A stretch of 42,678 bases of DNA from positions 1 to 42,678 of the forward strand of contig DATGMB010000043.1 of the NCBI GenBank assembly GCA_035293845.1, written 5' to 3'. Source of the stretch: DATGMB01 sp035293845. GTDB taxonomy: Bacteria > Acidobacteriota > Terriglobia > Bryobacterales > Bryobacteraceae. Under the pieces are notes generated by a model. It did not search any database. It was not told where the DNA came from and worked only from the letters and a program-made list of their open reading frames with translations. The translations under genes and the position numbers were made by a program. Shown piece by piece: positions 1 through 7,735 of the stretch (position 1 is the stretch's first letter; every line of letters begins with the position of its first letter).

Positions 1-377
1 GCCCCCTTTTCGTGCTCATCGAGCAGGCGGCGCATCTCTTCGATCTCCTGGCGGCTGGCTTTGCGCGCCGCCAGCGCGCCCATGAGCAAACCGCGCGCCG
101 AGCCGCCGAAGGCGCGCTGGAGAAGGTCGCCGGCGAGCTGGCGCTGCGTCCATTCGCGCGGGCGGCTGGCCGAGTAAACGTGCGCACGCTGCGATTCATC
201 GCGGCGGACCAGGCCTTTGTCGGCCATGATCTGCATCAGCTTCAGGACCGTCGTGTATTGGGCGGAGCGGCGGGCGGTGATGGCCTCATGGACGTCGCGC
301 ACGGTGCTGGGGCCGCGGCTCCAGAGGATGGTGAGGATTTCGAGCTCGGCATCGGTCGGGCGGGGCGGATCGGACAT
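1..377 (-). CDS. BlaI/MecI/CopY-family transcriptional repressor (C-terminus cut by window edge)
   Basis: The reverse strand is open from an ATG at 377 to the left edge, giving 125 residues without a stop. The protein begins MSDPPRPTDAELEILTILW, the usual start of the BlaI/MecI winged-helix domain, and continues with the recognition-helix region (TTVLKLMQIMADKGLV) and the wing (RRDESQRAHVYSA), so the DNA-binding domain occupies about residues 7-80. The rest is the start of the helical dimerisation part. Family members repress their own operon and usually a BlaR1-like membrane protease that would lie downstream, outside this window. An inverted repeat overlaps the start codon, which fits autoregulation. 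The target genes cannot be seen here; in Acidobacteriota such regulators often control membrane peptidases or permeases rather than beta-lactamases. Confidence 0.9.
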   Translation of the reverse strand, partial: MSDPPRPTDAELEILTILWSRGPSTVRDVHEAITARRSAQYTTVLKLMQIMADKGLVRRDESQRAHVYSASRPREWTQRQLAGDLLQRAFGGSARGLLMGALAARKASRQEIEEMRRLLDEHEKG

Positions 378-410
378 ACGAAAAGGCTACTACGAAGTAA
401 TTCGTATGTC
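373..410. promoter_or_regulatory. Probable BlaI-type operator with three half-sites
   Basis: A perfect 10-base inverted repeat, GACATACGAA (373-382) and TTCGTATGTC (401-410), is separated by 18 bases. A third half-site TACGAA at 391-396 forms a tighter dyad with TTCGTA at 401-406 (4-base spacer). The left arm overlaps the start codon of the BlaI-type gene. BlaI/MecI proteins bind dyads next to their own start, so autorepression is the natural reading. The region also lies upstream of the kinase at 484, which could share the control. Confidence 0.65.
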
Positions 411-483
411 AAGACCTGAAACTTCGCGCCTCGGTGGCGCGGACTCCGTGCTCGAGTTGCGCGCCTGATATTCTGGACCTTCC

Positions 484-2322
484 ATGATCGGCGAGATCCT
501 CGACGGCAAATACCGCATCGACCGCCAGCTCGGCGCCGGGGGTATGGGCAACGTCTACCTTGCCACCCATCTGGGAACCACGCGCGTCGTTGCCGTGAAG
601 GTCATCGCTCCGAAGTGGGCGGCCGACCCTCAGTTCCTGGCCCGCTTTCAGCGGGAGGCCCAGGCTTGCGGCCGCCTTCGCCACCCCAATATCGTCAACG
701 TCACTGATTTCGGAATCGCCGCGGCCGGCCGCCATCAAATTCCCTATCTGGTGATGGAGCTCCTCGACGGCCAGACGCTCTCCACTTTCCAGCAGGCGCA
801 CCCTCAGCCCGGCCTGCCGCTCATTGCCGATCTGCTCGATCAGGCCGGCCTCGCGCTCGACGAGGCGCACCGCCACGGGATCGTGCATCGCGATCTGAAG
901 CCGGACAACATCTGGCTCGAACCGAACGGACGCGGCGGGTTCACCGTCAAGGTGCTCGATTTCGGCGTCGCCAAGATGAAGCTCCCCGGAGATCCGCCAG
1001 CGGCCTCCGCGCCCGAGCCGTCCCCGGCCATTGCCCCGGCGGCTGCGGACCTGCCCGCCGGCGAAATCGAGACTCTCGTTATGGTCCCCACCCCGGCCTC
1101 CGTTGATTTCCCAGCCGAGGATGCCGAAACGGTGGCCATACCGCACGCAGGGCGGGATCCGTCCTCCGGCTCCTTCGGCAGCGACGGCGGCCGGACCATG
1201 CCGGGCAGCCTCGTCGGCACTCCCGGCTATATGTCGCCGGAACAGGCGCTCGGAGAAGACATCGACTACCGCTCCGATATTTACAGCCTCGCGATCGTCG
1301 CCTATTCCCTGGTATGCGGCCGGCTGCCCTTCACCGGAAAGACCAGCGAGCTGATCCGCTTCTACCGGGGCGGAAGCGCGCCGGCACCGCCGGCCGGCAT
1401 CGCCAAAGTGCCGCGCGACGTCTCCGACGCCATTCTTGCCGGGCTTGCGCGCGATCCTGCCGCCCGCCCGGCTTCCGCCATGGAGTTCGCGCGGCGGTTC
1501 CATAACGCGGTCGACGCCGAATTCTTCGCGCTCCGCCGATCGCGCGCGTTTCTGATGCGGCACCTCGCCGCGTTCGCCTGCCTGCTGCTGCCCATCTATT
1601 CCGTCCTCCTGTCGGCGATCGCTCTGCTGGATTACTACGGCCGCAAGCTGCTTCCGGCCGCGGTCCTGCGGGTCGCGCTGCTCCCGGTTGCAGCCGCTCT
1701 CCTGCTGGTATTTGCCGATAACCTGCTGCGCGCCGCGGCGGCGCTCATCGCAATGGACGAAAAAACCCGGATCCGCAGATTTATCACCTTCCGAGTATTC
1801 GGGAGGCTGGTGAAAGCGATGCCGGTCCTGCTGGCAACCCAGGCCCGGTCGTTGTCTCTCTTCGGCCCGGGCTGGCTGATCGGCGATTGCCTCTGGCCGG
1901 TTATCTGCGTCGCCGAGAATCTCTCCGGGAAAGCGGCCGTCCTGCGCTCGCGGGAGCTGATGACCGGATTGACTTCCGCGGGCCGCGCCCTCGCGATCCG
2001 CCATCTGGCCTTGGCGGCGCTCGCGATCGGAGAGGTGGTCAAATCGCTGGGCCCGCTCGTTCGCGCGGGCCACGTGCGGGGCACGAATAACGTGGGCAGC
2101 GCAACGTGGTTCCCCATCTACGCCGTATTCGCGGCGGCGCCCCTTTATCTCTATGACCGTACCGCCGCGCGAAAGGAAGGGCCGCTGCTCGAGTTGGACC
2201 GCACGCCGGAAATCCGCATCACCGCCCGGCCGCTCTCGATCAGCTCGATCGTCTGGCTGGCGCTCGGCGTCATTTACCTGCTCTACCAGCCCATCCGAGC
2301 CTGGCTCTTCGGCGCGCGATGA
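484..2322 (+). CDS. Membrane-anchored serine/threonine protein kinase with long activation-segment insertion
   Basis: This 612-residue protein has an N-terminal Hanks-type kinase domain (about residues 10-345): glycine loop GAGGMGNVY, catalytic Lys39, HRDLKPDN with Asp137, DFG at 159-161 and the SPE motif at 251-253. The DFG-to-SPE stretch is about 90 residues, far longer than usual; it holds a Pro/Ala/Glu/Ser-rich insert of roughly 65 residues. From about residue 355 the protein becomes hydrophobic, with several membrane segments and a motif (W...PV.C..E..SG..A..RS.EL) that resembles the membrane domain of YciC/DUF975-type proteins. There are no PASTA, TPR or WD repeats. The ATG at 484 begins at the expected kinase N-terminus. 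It probably senses or regulates something at the inner membrane; the substrate is unknown. Confidence 0.93.
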   Translation: MIGEILDGKYRIDRQLGAGGMGNVYLATHLGTTRVVAVKVIAPKWAADPQFLARFQREAQACGRLRHPNIVNVTDFGIAAAGRHQIPYLVMELLDGQTLSTFQQAHPQPGLPLIADLLDQAGLALDEAHRHGIVHRDLKPDNIWLEPNGRGGFTVKVLDFGVAKMKLPGDPPAASAPEPSPAIAPAAADLPAGEIETLVMVPTPASVDFPAEDAETVAIPHAGRDPSSGSFGSDGGRTMPGSLVGTPGYMSPEQALGEDIDYRSDIYSLAIVAYSLVCGRLPFTGKTSELIRFYRGGSAPAPPAGIAKVPRDVSDAILAGLARDPAARPASAMEFARRFHNAVDAEFFALRRSRAFLMRHLAAFACLLLPIYSVLLSAIALLDYYGRKLLPAAVLRVALLPVAAALLLVFADNLLRAAAALIAMDEKTRIRRFITFRVFGRLVKAMPVLLATQARSLSLFGPGWLIGDCLWPVICVAENLSGKAAVLRSRELMTGLTSAGRALAIRHLALAALAIGEVVKSLGPLVRAGHVRGTNNVGSATWFPIYAVFAAAPLYLYDRTAARKEGPLLELDRTPEIRITARPLSISSIVWLALGVIYLLYQPIRAWLFGAR

Positions 2323-2457
2323 GGAGGTCGCGAGTGATCGAATCCATTGCTTTGCGAATCGTAAAGTGGAGCGCAACCGGTCTGTTGCTGGACGCACGGG
2401 GGATCGGGGGATTACCAGATTCGGCGGGTTGGCTGTGGGCCGTAGACTGTCGGGATT

Positions 2458-3318
2458 ATGCCCGCGGTTGCGGTGGCGCCAGGAGTAAATCCTTACGAGG
2501 TGCTGGAGTGCGGGGGCATTCTGGTGCTACCGCAGGCCCCGTTCGGCATCACGGCGGAGGAGCGGGCGCTGATCGAGAGCATCCGCGAAACGGGGAGCGG
2601 GCATAAGAACATCGCGTACAAGCCGCTACGCGGCGAGATCTCCGGGCTGGACCGGAGCGCGCGGGCGGCGCGCGAGCCGCTGCGGGCGATGCTGCGGCGG
2701 TTTTCGGACGCGGCGGTGGAGTGGGCGGCGGGCCTCGTGCCCCGCTACAGCGGGCTGTGGCGGATGGATTACGCCAGCCTGCGGCCGCTCGAAGAAGCCG
2801 GGCGGAACCTGCCGTTTAAAAAGCGCAACGACCTGCTGCACACGGACGCATTTCCGACGCGGCCGACTGGCGGAGGGTTGATCCTGCGCATCTTCTGGAA
2901 CCTGCACCGCTCGCGCCCGCGGGTGTGGCAGACCACGGACCCGTTCCCGGTCGTGGCGCGCCGCTACGCGGCGGCTGCGGGGCTGGGGCGCGCGACGCAG
3001 CGCGGCTGGTTCGGCCGGGCGCTGCTGCACGGGCTTGGGCTGCCGGTGAAGCTGCGCACGCCATACGACAGCTTCATGCTGCGGTTCCATGATTACCTGA
3101 AGGCCAACACGGAATTTCAGCTCACCTCGCCGAAGTACCGGATGGAGTTCCCGGCAGGAGCGGCGTGGATGGTGTTCACGGACGTCGTGCCGCACGCGGT
3201 GGAATCGGGGCAGTACGCGATGGAGCAGACGCTGATCGTGCCGCGGGAGGCGCTGGCCGAGCCGGAACGCGCGCCGGTTTCGGTGCTGGAGGCGATGTGC
3301 GGCCGGAAACTCGCGTGA
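2458..3318 (+). CDS. Kdo hydroxylase family protein (Fe(II)/2-oxoglutarate dioxygenase)
   Basis: The 286-residue protein matches the Kdo-hydroxylase (KdoO) family in length and motifs as I remember them. These enzymes use Fe(II), oxygen and 2-oxoglutarate to hydroxylate the Kdo sugar of lipid A-core lipopolysaccharide. A likely metal triad is visible: H128 and D130 in the HTDAFPTRPTGGG motif and H246 in VVPHAVESGQYAMEQT. The segment around residues 143-150 (LRIFWNLHR) is also typical of the family. No signal peptide is seen, so a cytoplasmic or inner-face location is likely. No other Kdo or lipid A gene is nearby. The gene ends directly against the convergent NTF2-like gene with no spacer. 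Function is inferred from family resemblance only. Confidence 0.8.
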   Translation: MPAVAVAPGVNPYEVLECGGILVLPQAPFGITAEERALIESIRETGSGHKNIAYKPLRGEISGLDRSARAAREPLRAMLRRFSDAAVEWAAGLVPRYSGLWRMDYASLRPLEEAGRNLPFKKRNDLLHTDAFPTRPTGGGLILRIFWNLHRSRPRVWQTTDPFPVVARRYAAAAGLGRATQRGWFGRALLHGLGLPVKLRTPYDSFMLRFHDYLKANTEFQLTSPKYRMEFPAGAAWMVFTDVVPHAVESGQYAMEQTLIVPREALAEPERAPVSVLEAMCGRKLA

Positions 3319-3717
3319 TTAATCTTCGCCGACGCTGGGGAGCACGAGCCGCCAGGTGACGAGCCAGCGGCCATCGGTGCGGGCCAGCACGAGGACGTCT
3401 GCGCCTGCCTCGGAGTATTGCTCGCCGCCGAGCTCGTACGTCATTTCCCAGTGGTAGACGGCGGTGGCGGTCCCGCCGGCGAGATCGATATCCGGCTCGT
3501 CGAGGGTGCACTCGCGAATCACGGCCTGGCCGACGAAATCCACGTAGCTCTGGATGCAGGCATCGCGGCCACTGGCGACGGCTTCGAGATCGGCGCCGCG
3601 GATCACGGCATTTTCGTGGAAGCACGGGGCGAGGCGAGCGGGAATCCCGGCAGCGGGGCCCTTCAGCCAGGCGTCATTCATGGCGCGGATGAGGTCGCGA
3701 ATCTGCTGTTCGTCCAC
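3319..3717 (-). CDS. NTF2-like / SnoaL-type small protein
   Basis: This 132-residue protein has the layout of the NTF2-like superfamily (SnoaL/DUF4440 type): an N-terminal helix (DEQQIRDLIRAMNDAWLKG), a central region with HENAVIRG and GRDACIQSYVDFV, and a C-terminal antiparallel sheet ending DGRWLVTWRLVLPS. There is no signal peptide, so it is probably cytoplasmic. Members bind small hydrophobic ligands or act as isomerases or cyclases, and function cannot be predicted from the fold. It diverges from the sugar-isomerase-like gene with only 29 bases between the start codons, so the two may share a promoter region. Confidence 0.75.
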   Translation of the reverse strand: MDEQQIRDLIRAMNDAWLKGPAAGIPARLAPCFHENAVIRGADLEAVASGRDACIQSYVDFVGQAVIRECTLDEPDIDLAGGTATAVYHWEMTYELGGEQYSEAGADVLVLARTDGRWLVTWRLVLPSVGED

Positions 3718-3746
3718 GCGGTCATTGTAGCTGTTATCATGCGGGC

Positions 3747-4670
3747 ATGATTGGATCCAAGATGCCCCGAACCCGACGCGAAATATTGGCCGGCGCGGCG
3801 GCGCTGGCTGCGATCCGCCAGCTCCGTGCGCTGCCGCTCGAGCAGATCAAGCTCGGCATCACCACCGATGAGATCGACGATGACGTGCTGACAGCGGCGC
3901 GGTTCCTGCGCGAGCACCGGCTGAAGTGGGCGGAGGTGCGCAACATCTGGGGGCCGTACAATACCGAGCAGCCGATCGAGAAGGTGAAAGAGGCCGCGCG
4001 GATCTTCGATGAAAACGGCATTCGCGTCTCGATCGAGGGCACGGGCTTTTTCAAGGTGCCGCTGCCGCCGGAGACGCCGGAGGGCCAGGCGAAACTGGAC
4101 GAGCAATGGAAGCTGCTCGACCGCGCGCTCGAGCGGGCGCGGGCGTTCGGCACGGATAAGCTGCGCATCTTCACGTTCATGCTGCGGCGCGGTGAGCAGC
4201 CGAGCGAGCGCAGCTATGCGCGGATCGATGAACTGCTGCGCGAGGCGGCGCGGCGGGCCAAGGGTTTCCGGCTCGCGGTCGAGAACATTGGTGGTGGGCA
4301 CGTCGGGACCGGCGCCGAGGCAGGCGCGCTGCTGAAGCGCGTGAAGGAAGAGAACGTCGGCATCAATTGGGACCCGAACAACGCCGGGCAGATGGGCGAG
4401 CAGGCGTTTCCGGACGGGTACCGGCATCTCGACCCGGCGCGAATTTTCCACGTACATTTGCGGGATTACAAGCACCAGCCGGACGGCAAGGTGGTGTGGG
4501 CGGCGGTGGGCACGGGCGAGTTCGACAACCTGGGGCAGATCCGCGCGCTGCTCAAGGACGGGTACAAGGAGACGTTCACGCTCGAGACGCACTGGCGCGA
4601 TCCGAAGGGGAAGATGTATTCGACGGAGACTTCGCTGGCGGGGTTGATGAAGGTGATCGAGAGGGTGTAG
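3747..4670 (+). CDS. Exported sugar phosphate isomerase/epimerase-like TIM-barrel protein
   Basis: The 307-residue product resembles the xylose-isomerase-like TIM-barrel family (AP endonuclease family 2 fold). Supporting motifs are the strand/loop patterns AVENIGGGHVGTG, VGINWDPNNAG, IFHVHLRDYK and TFTLETHW, which supply the usual Glu/Asp/His metal ligands. The N-terminus (PRTRREILAGAAALAA) is a twin-arginine-type leader, so export is likely. The listed start is the first in-frame ATG. A second ATG at 3762 sits directly before the arginine pair and is about equally plausible; neither has a strong ribosome site. Substrate is unknown; related proteins act on sugars, inosose or hydroxypyruvate. 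Confidence 0.85.
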   Translation: MIGSKMPRTRREILAGAAALAAIRQLRALPLEQIKLGITTDEIDDDVLTAARFLREHRLKWAEVRNIWGPYNTEQPIEKVKEAARIFDENGIRVSIEGTGFFKVPLPPETPEGQAKLDEQWKLLDRALERARAFGTDKLRIFTFMLRRGEQPSERSYARIDELLREAARRAKGFRLAVENIGGGHVGTGAEAGALLKRVKEENVGINWDPNNAGQMGEQAFPDGYRHLDPARIFHVHLRDYKHQPDGKVVWAAVGTGEFDNLGQIRALLKDGYKETFTLETHWRDPKGKMYSTETSLAGLMKVIERV

Positions 4671-4738
4671 GGGAGGCGCCGGTTGGTAAGAGGCGCAGCC
4701 CAGGAAACGCCCAAGAGCGTCAGAGGAAAGGCGGCGAG

Positions 4739-6010
4739 TCAGGCGGATTCCGCGAAGGCTTCGCGGGCGGCGGCTATGGTGCGCTGAATGTCCTCGTCCG
4801 TGTGGGCCGCCGAGAGGAACGCGGCTTCAAACTGCGAGGGTGCGAGATACACGCCGCGGTCGAGCATCCCGCGCCAGAAGCGGCCGAAGCGCGCGGTGTC
4901 GCTGCGCTTGGCGGATTCGTACTCGGTGACGGGGCAATCGGTGAAGAAGAACGTGAACATCGAGCCGACGCGGTTGACGGTCACACCGGCGGGCGCCGCG
5001 GCGCAAAGCTCGGCGGCCTGGCGTTCCAGGCGGCCGTAGATTTCCGGGTGGGCTTCGAGATGCCGCAGCATCGCGAGCCCGGCGGCGACGGCGAGCGGGT
5101 TGCCCGAGAGCGTGCCGGCCTGGTAGATGGGGCCGGCAGGGGCGATCTGGCTCATGAGGTCCCGGCGGCCGCCGTAAGCGCCGACGGGGAGGCCGCCTCC
5201 AATCACTTTGCCGAGCGTGGTGAGGTCGGGGCGGATGCCGTATAGCTGCTGGGCACCGCCGAAGGCGACGCGGAAGCCGGTCATCACTTCGTCGAAGACC
5301 AGTAGAGCGCCGTGGCGGGCGGTGATATCGCGAAGGGCTTCGAGGAAGCCGGGCGCGGGCGGCACGCAGCCCATGTTGCCGGCGACGGGCTCGACAATGA
5401 CGGCGGCGATTTCGGAGCCGCGGGCGCGGAAGGCGTCATCCACGGCTTGGGGATTGTTGTATGGCAGCGCGATGGTGGTATCGGCAAAAGCCTTGGGGAC
5501 GCCGCGGGTATCGGGGATGCCGAGGGTGGCGATGCCGGAGCCGGCCTTGACGAGCAGCGAATCCACGTGGCCGTGGTAGCAGCCTTCGAACTTGACGACG
5601 AGATCGCGGCCGGTCGCGCCCCGGGCGAGGCGCAGGGCGGACATGGTGGCCTCGGTGCCGGAGTTGACGAGGCGCACCATTTCGATCGACGGGACGGCAC
5701 GGCAGATCGCCTCGGCGAGCTCGACTTCCTGCGCGGTGGGAGCGCCGAAGCTGGTGCCGATGGCGAGAGCGCCTTCGAGCGCGGCGAGGATTTCCGGGTG
5801 CCGGTGTCCCAGCAGCAGCGGGCCCCACGAGCCGACGTAATCGATGTATTCGCTGCCATCGGCATCGAAAATGTGGGCGCCTTCGCCGCGCGCGATGAAG
5901 GGCGGGTTGCAGCCGACGCTGCGGCAGGCACGGACGGGAGAATTGACGCCGCCCGGAATGAGTTGTTGGGCGCGCGCGAAGAGAGCTTCGGAAGCGGAGC
6001 GGGCAGGCAT
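4739..6010 (-). CDS. hemL: Glutamate-1-semialdehyde 2,1-aminomutase
   Basis: This 423-residue PLP enzyme converts glutamate-1-semialdehyde to 5-aminolevulinate, the C5-route precursor of heme and other tetrapyrroles, in the cytoplasm. The start at 6010 gives the classic opening (ALFARAQQLIPGGVNSPVRA). Later signatures include NSGTEATMSALRLARG, EPVAGNMGC, LLVFDEVMTGFR and TTLGKVIGGGLPVGAYGG, in which Lys268 is the PLP Schiff-base residue. It lies five bases downstream of the geranylgeranyl-reductase-like gene and is the third gene of a minus-strand operon. Reading further upstream in frame is possible but enters the neighbouring gene in the wrong frame and adds nothing homologous. Confidence 0.97.
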   Translation of the reverse strand: MPARSASEALFARAQQLIPGGVNSPVRACRSVGCNPPFIARGEGAHIFDADGSEYIDYVGSWGPLLLGHRHPEILAALEGALAIGTSFGAPTAQEVELAEAICRAVPSIEMVRLVNSGTEATMSALRLARGATGRDLVVKFEGCYHGHVDSLLVKAGSGIATLGIPDTRGVPKAFADTTIALPYNNPQAVDDAFRARGSEIAAVIVEPVAGNMGCVPPAPGFLEALRDITARHGALLVFDEVMTGFRVAFGGAQQLYGIRPDLTTLGKVIGGGLPVGAYGGRRDLMSQIAPAGPIYQAGTLSGNPLAVAAGLAMLRHLEAHPEIYGRLERQAAELCAAAPAGVTVNRVGSMFTFFFTDCPVTEYESAKRSDTARFGRFWRGMLDRGVYLAPSQFEAAFLSAAHTDEDIQRTIAAAREAFAESA

Positions 6011-6015
6011 AGGAT

Positions 6016-7197
6016 CTACGGTTTTGCCCCGAGGCGGCCGGGGATCACGCGGCTGAAGCCGAGGCTCATGAAGATTTCGTAGAGGCTGGGGTTGAGGTTT
6101 TGCAGCAAACGGCGCTTGAGGCCGAGGTAGGTCTGCTTGCCGGCGAAAAGGTCGCGCATGATGGCGGAAAATCGCGGGCTGCGGCGCGTAAACTGCACCA
6201 TCCGGGCAGGGACCGAGGAAAACAGAAACTTGCCCAGGAAGATCCGCTTGGCGAGCCGGGAGCCGAATTCGAGATCGCCGGCGAAATCGTGGCGCAGGAG
6301 CCGGCGATAGTTGGCGGCAGCGAGATCGGCGGCGTCGGCAAGCAGCGCGCGGGCGGCGAGATCGGCGGAGCGGATCGCGTAGTACAGGCCTTCGCCGGTG
6401 ATTGGGTCGACGAGGCCGGCGGCGTCGCCCACGGCCATCCAGCCTTCGCCGGCGACGCGGTTGGATTTCCAGGATTTGGTTTCGAGCGACGGCAGCAGGT
6501 GGCTGTAAAATGAAGCGCCCTTCCAGTTGATGCCGCGGCGGGTCATGTAATCTTCGAGCCGCTTGCGCAGCGCGCCGGCGGGCTCGCCCTTGCCGCAAAT
6601 GCCGACGGAGAGATGGCCGCAGCGGGGGAAGACCCAGATGTAGCCTTCGAGGTGCGGAAGGAACTGAATGTCGATCTTATCCTGCTCGCCGGGGATGTAG
6701 TAGCCGAGGGCGGACATGGCATCCGCGGGCCGGAGCTGCGTCCCGACATCCCGCAGGGGGTTGCGCGCGCCGGTGGCGACGATGCAGAAATCGGCATCGA
6801 CGGTGCCCTGCGGAGTCCGTAGCTGCCAGCCGGAGCCGTAGCGTTCGAGGCCGGTGACGCGGGTCTTTTCGATCTGGGCGCCGGCGCGCTCGGCGCGCTC
6901 GAGGAGCATTCGGTTGAGGTCGTAACGGGAGTAGATGAGGAGCGGCTCATCCAGCTTCAGCTCGACCTGGCCCGCGCGGGGAGCGGCGAGCGTGGTCTCG
7001 GTCACGAAGCGCTTGGGAGTGGAGTTCTGGATGAGGAATGGGTATTGGCTGTAGGCCTTATACGTGAGGCCGCCGCCGCAGGGCTTCTCCCAGGCGAGCT
7101 TTTCATCGAGCAGGAGGACGCGCATGCCGGCCGAAGCCAATTGCTCGGCGGCAAACGCGCCGGCCGGACCGCCGCCCAGAATGGCTACACGCTTCAT
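6016..7197 (-). CDS. Geranylgeranyl reductase family FAD-dependent oxidoreductase
   Basis: The 393-residue flavoprotein begins with a Rossmann FAD motif (ILGGGPAGAFAAEQLA), has the KPCGGGL motif typical of geranylgeranyl reductases, a second FAD motif (GWMAVGDAAGLVDPITGEGL, about residues 265-285), and a substrate-side central domain. Family members hydrogenate isoprenoid chains of chlorophyll, quinones or archaeal-type lipids, and some act on other polyprenyl substrates. Here no chlorophyll genes are visible, so menaquinone or another isoprenoid lipid is a more likely substrate. Its ATG overlaps the stop of the upstream lipoprotein gene by four bases (ATGA), which suggests translational coupling. 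hemL follows five bases downstream. Confidence 0.9.
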   Translation of the reverse strand: MKRVAILGGGPAGAFAAEQLASAGMRVLLLDEKLAWEKPCGGGLTYKAYSQYPFLIQNSTPKRFVTETTLAAPRAGQVELKLDEPLLIYSRYDLNRMLLERAERAGAQIEKTRVTGLERYGSGWQLRTPQGTVDADFCIVATGARNPLRDVGTQLRPADAMSALGYYIPGEQDKIDIQFLPHLEGYIWVFPRCGHLSVGICGKGEPAGALRKRLEDYMTRRGINWKGASFYSHLLPSLETKSWKSNRVAGEGWMAVGDAAGLVDPITGEGLYYAIRSADLAARALLADAADLAAANYRRLLRHDFAGDLEFGSRLAKRIFLGKFLFSSVPARMVQFTRRSPRFSAIMRDLFAGKQTYLGLKRRLLQNLNPSLYEIFMSLGFSRVIPGRLGAKP

Positions 7198-7625
7198 GGC
7201 TTTTTCGCCGGCGGGAGGCTATCCGGCGCGGGCATCGCGCCGTGCGGATTCTCCATGCCCGGTACGCCGGCGGGCGGCATCGCGCCGCCGTGCGGATTCT
7301 GCCCCGGCGGCACGGCCCCGGCGCCGTGCGGGCTCCCGACATCCTGGCGGCCAGTGACGGTCCACCGGTTGCCGTTCCGTTCCAGGTGGTATTTCATGGA
7401 CATTCCCTGACTGGGGCTGCCGCCTTTCGGCGCAAAGGAAACCGTGGCATCGGCCTGGTCGCCGTTGGTTTCGAGCCTGGAGATCGTCATATCCATGCCC
7501 TGGAGGTTCAAACCCTTTTGAGCCAGATAATCGATCACGCCCTGACGCACCGCGTCTTCGTTCCTCCGGCCGCTATTGCAAGCGGCCAGTAGAAGGCTCA
7601 GGAACAGTACTGCGGGAATTCGCAC
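7194..7625 (-). CDS. Putative lipoprotein with C-terminal Pro-His-Gly repeats
   Basis: I chose the GTG at 7625 because it gives a textbook lipoprotein signal: VRIPAVLFLSLLLAAC, with the lipobox Cys at residue 16. Upstream in-frame codons give only low-quality sequence. The mature part (about 125 residues) contains a small alpha/beta domain with a hydrophilic sheet (ADATVSFAPKG, MKYHLERNGNRWTVTGRQ) and then a Pro/Gly/Met-rich tail with three PHG elements. A 14-base direct repeat (gccgtgcggattct) at 7239-7252 and 7287-7300 shows that the tail grew by duplication. The gene is first in the operon with the reductase and hemL, overlapping the reductase by four bases. The function is unknown; a periplasm-facing membrane anchor is expected. 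Confidence 0.75.
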   Translation of the reverse strand: MRIPAVLFLSLLLAACNSGRRNEDAVRQGVIDYLAQKGLNLQGMDMTISRLETNGDQADATVSFAPKGGSPSQGMSMKYHLERNGNRWTVTGRQDVGSPHGAGAVPPGQNPHGGAMPPAGVPGMENPHGAMPAPDSLPPAKKP

Positions 7626-7735
7626 TACTCGATTATAAACGGGGGTTATGGGCCGGAGGCTGTCGCCCGGCCGGCCCCGAAAAAGACCCGGGACTTTTTG
7701 CGAACCAGCGGGGAGCCGGAGCGTATCAAGCTTAT

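Noticed and set aside
409..2397. Long minus-strand open frame (662 codons) opposite the kinase gene
   Set aside because: It is antisense to a clear kinase, Arg/Gln/Asp-rich with no motif, and typical of GC-rich shadow frames.
6011..6598. Upstream in-frame extension of hemL to 619 codons
   Set aside because: The extra part lies inside the reductase gene in the wrong frame and is Arg/Pro-rich; ATG 6010 gives the canonical HemL start.
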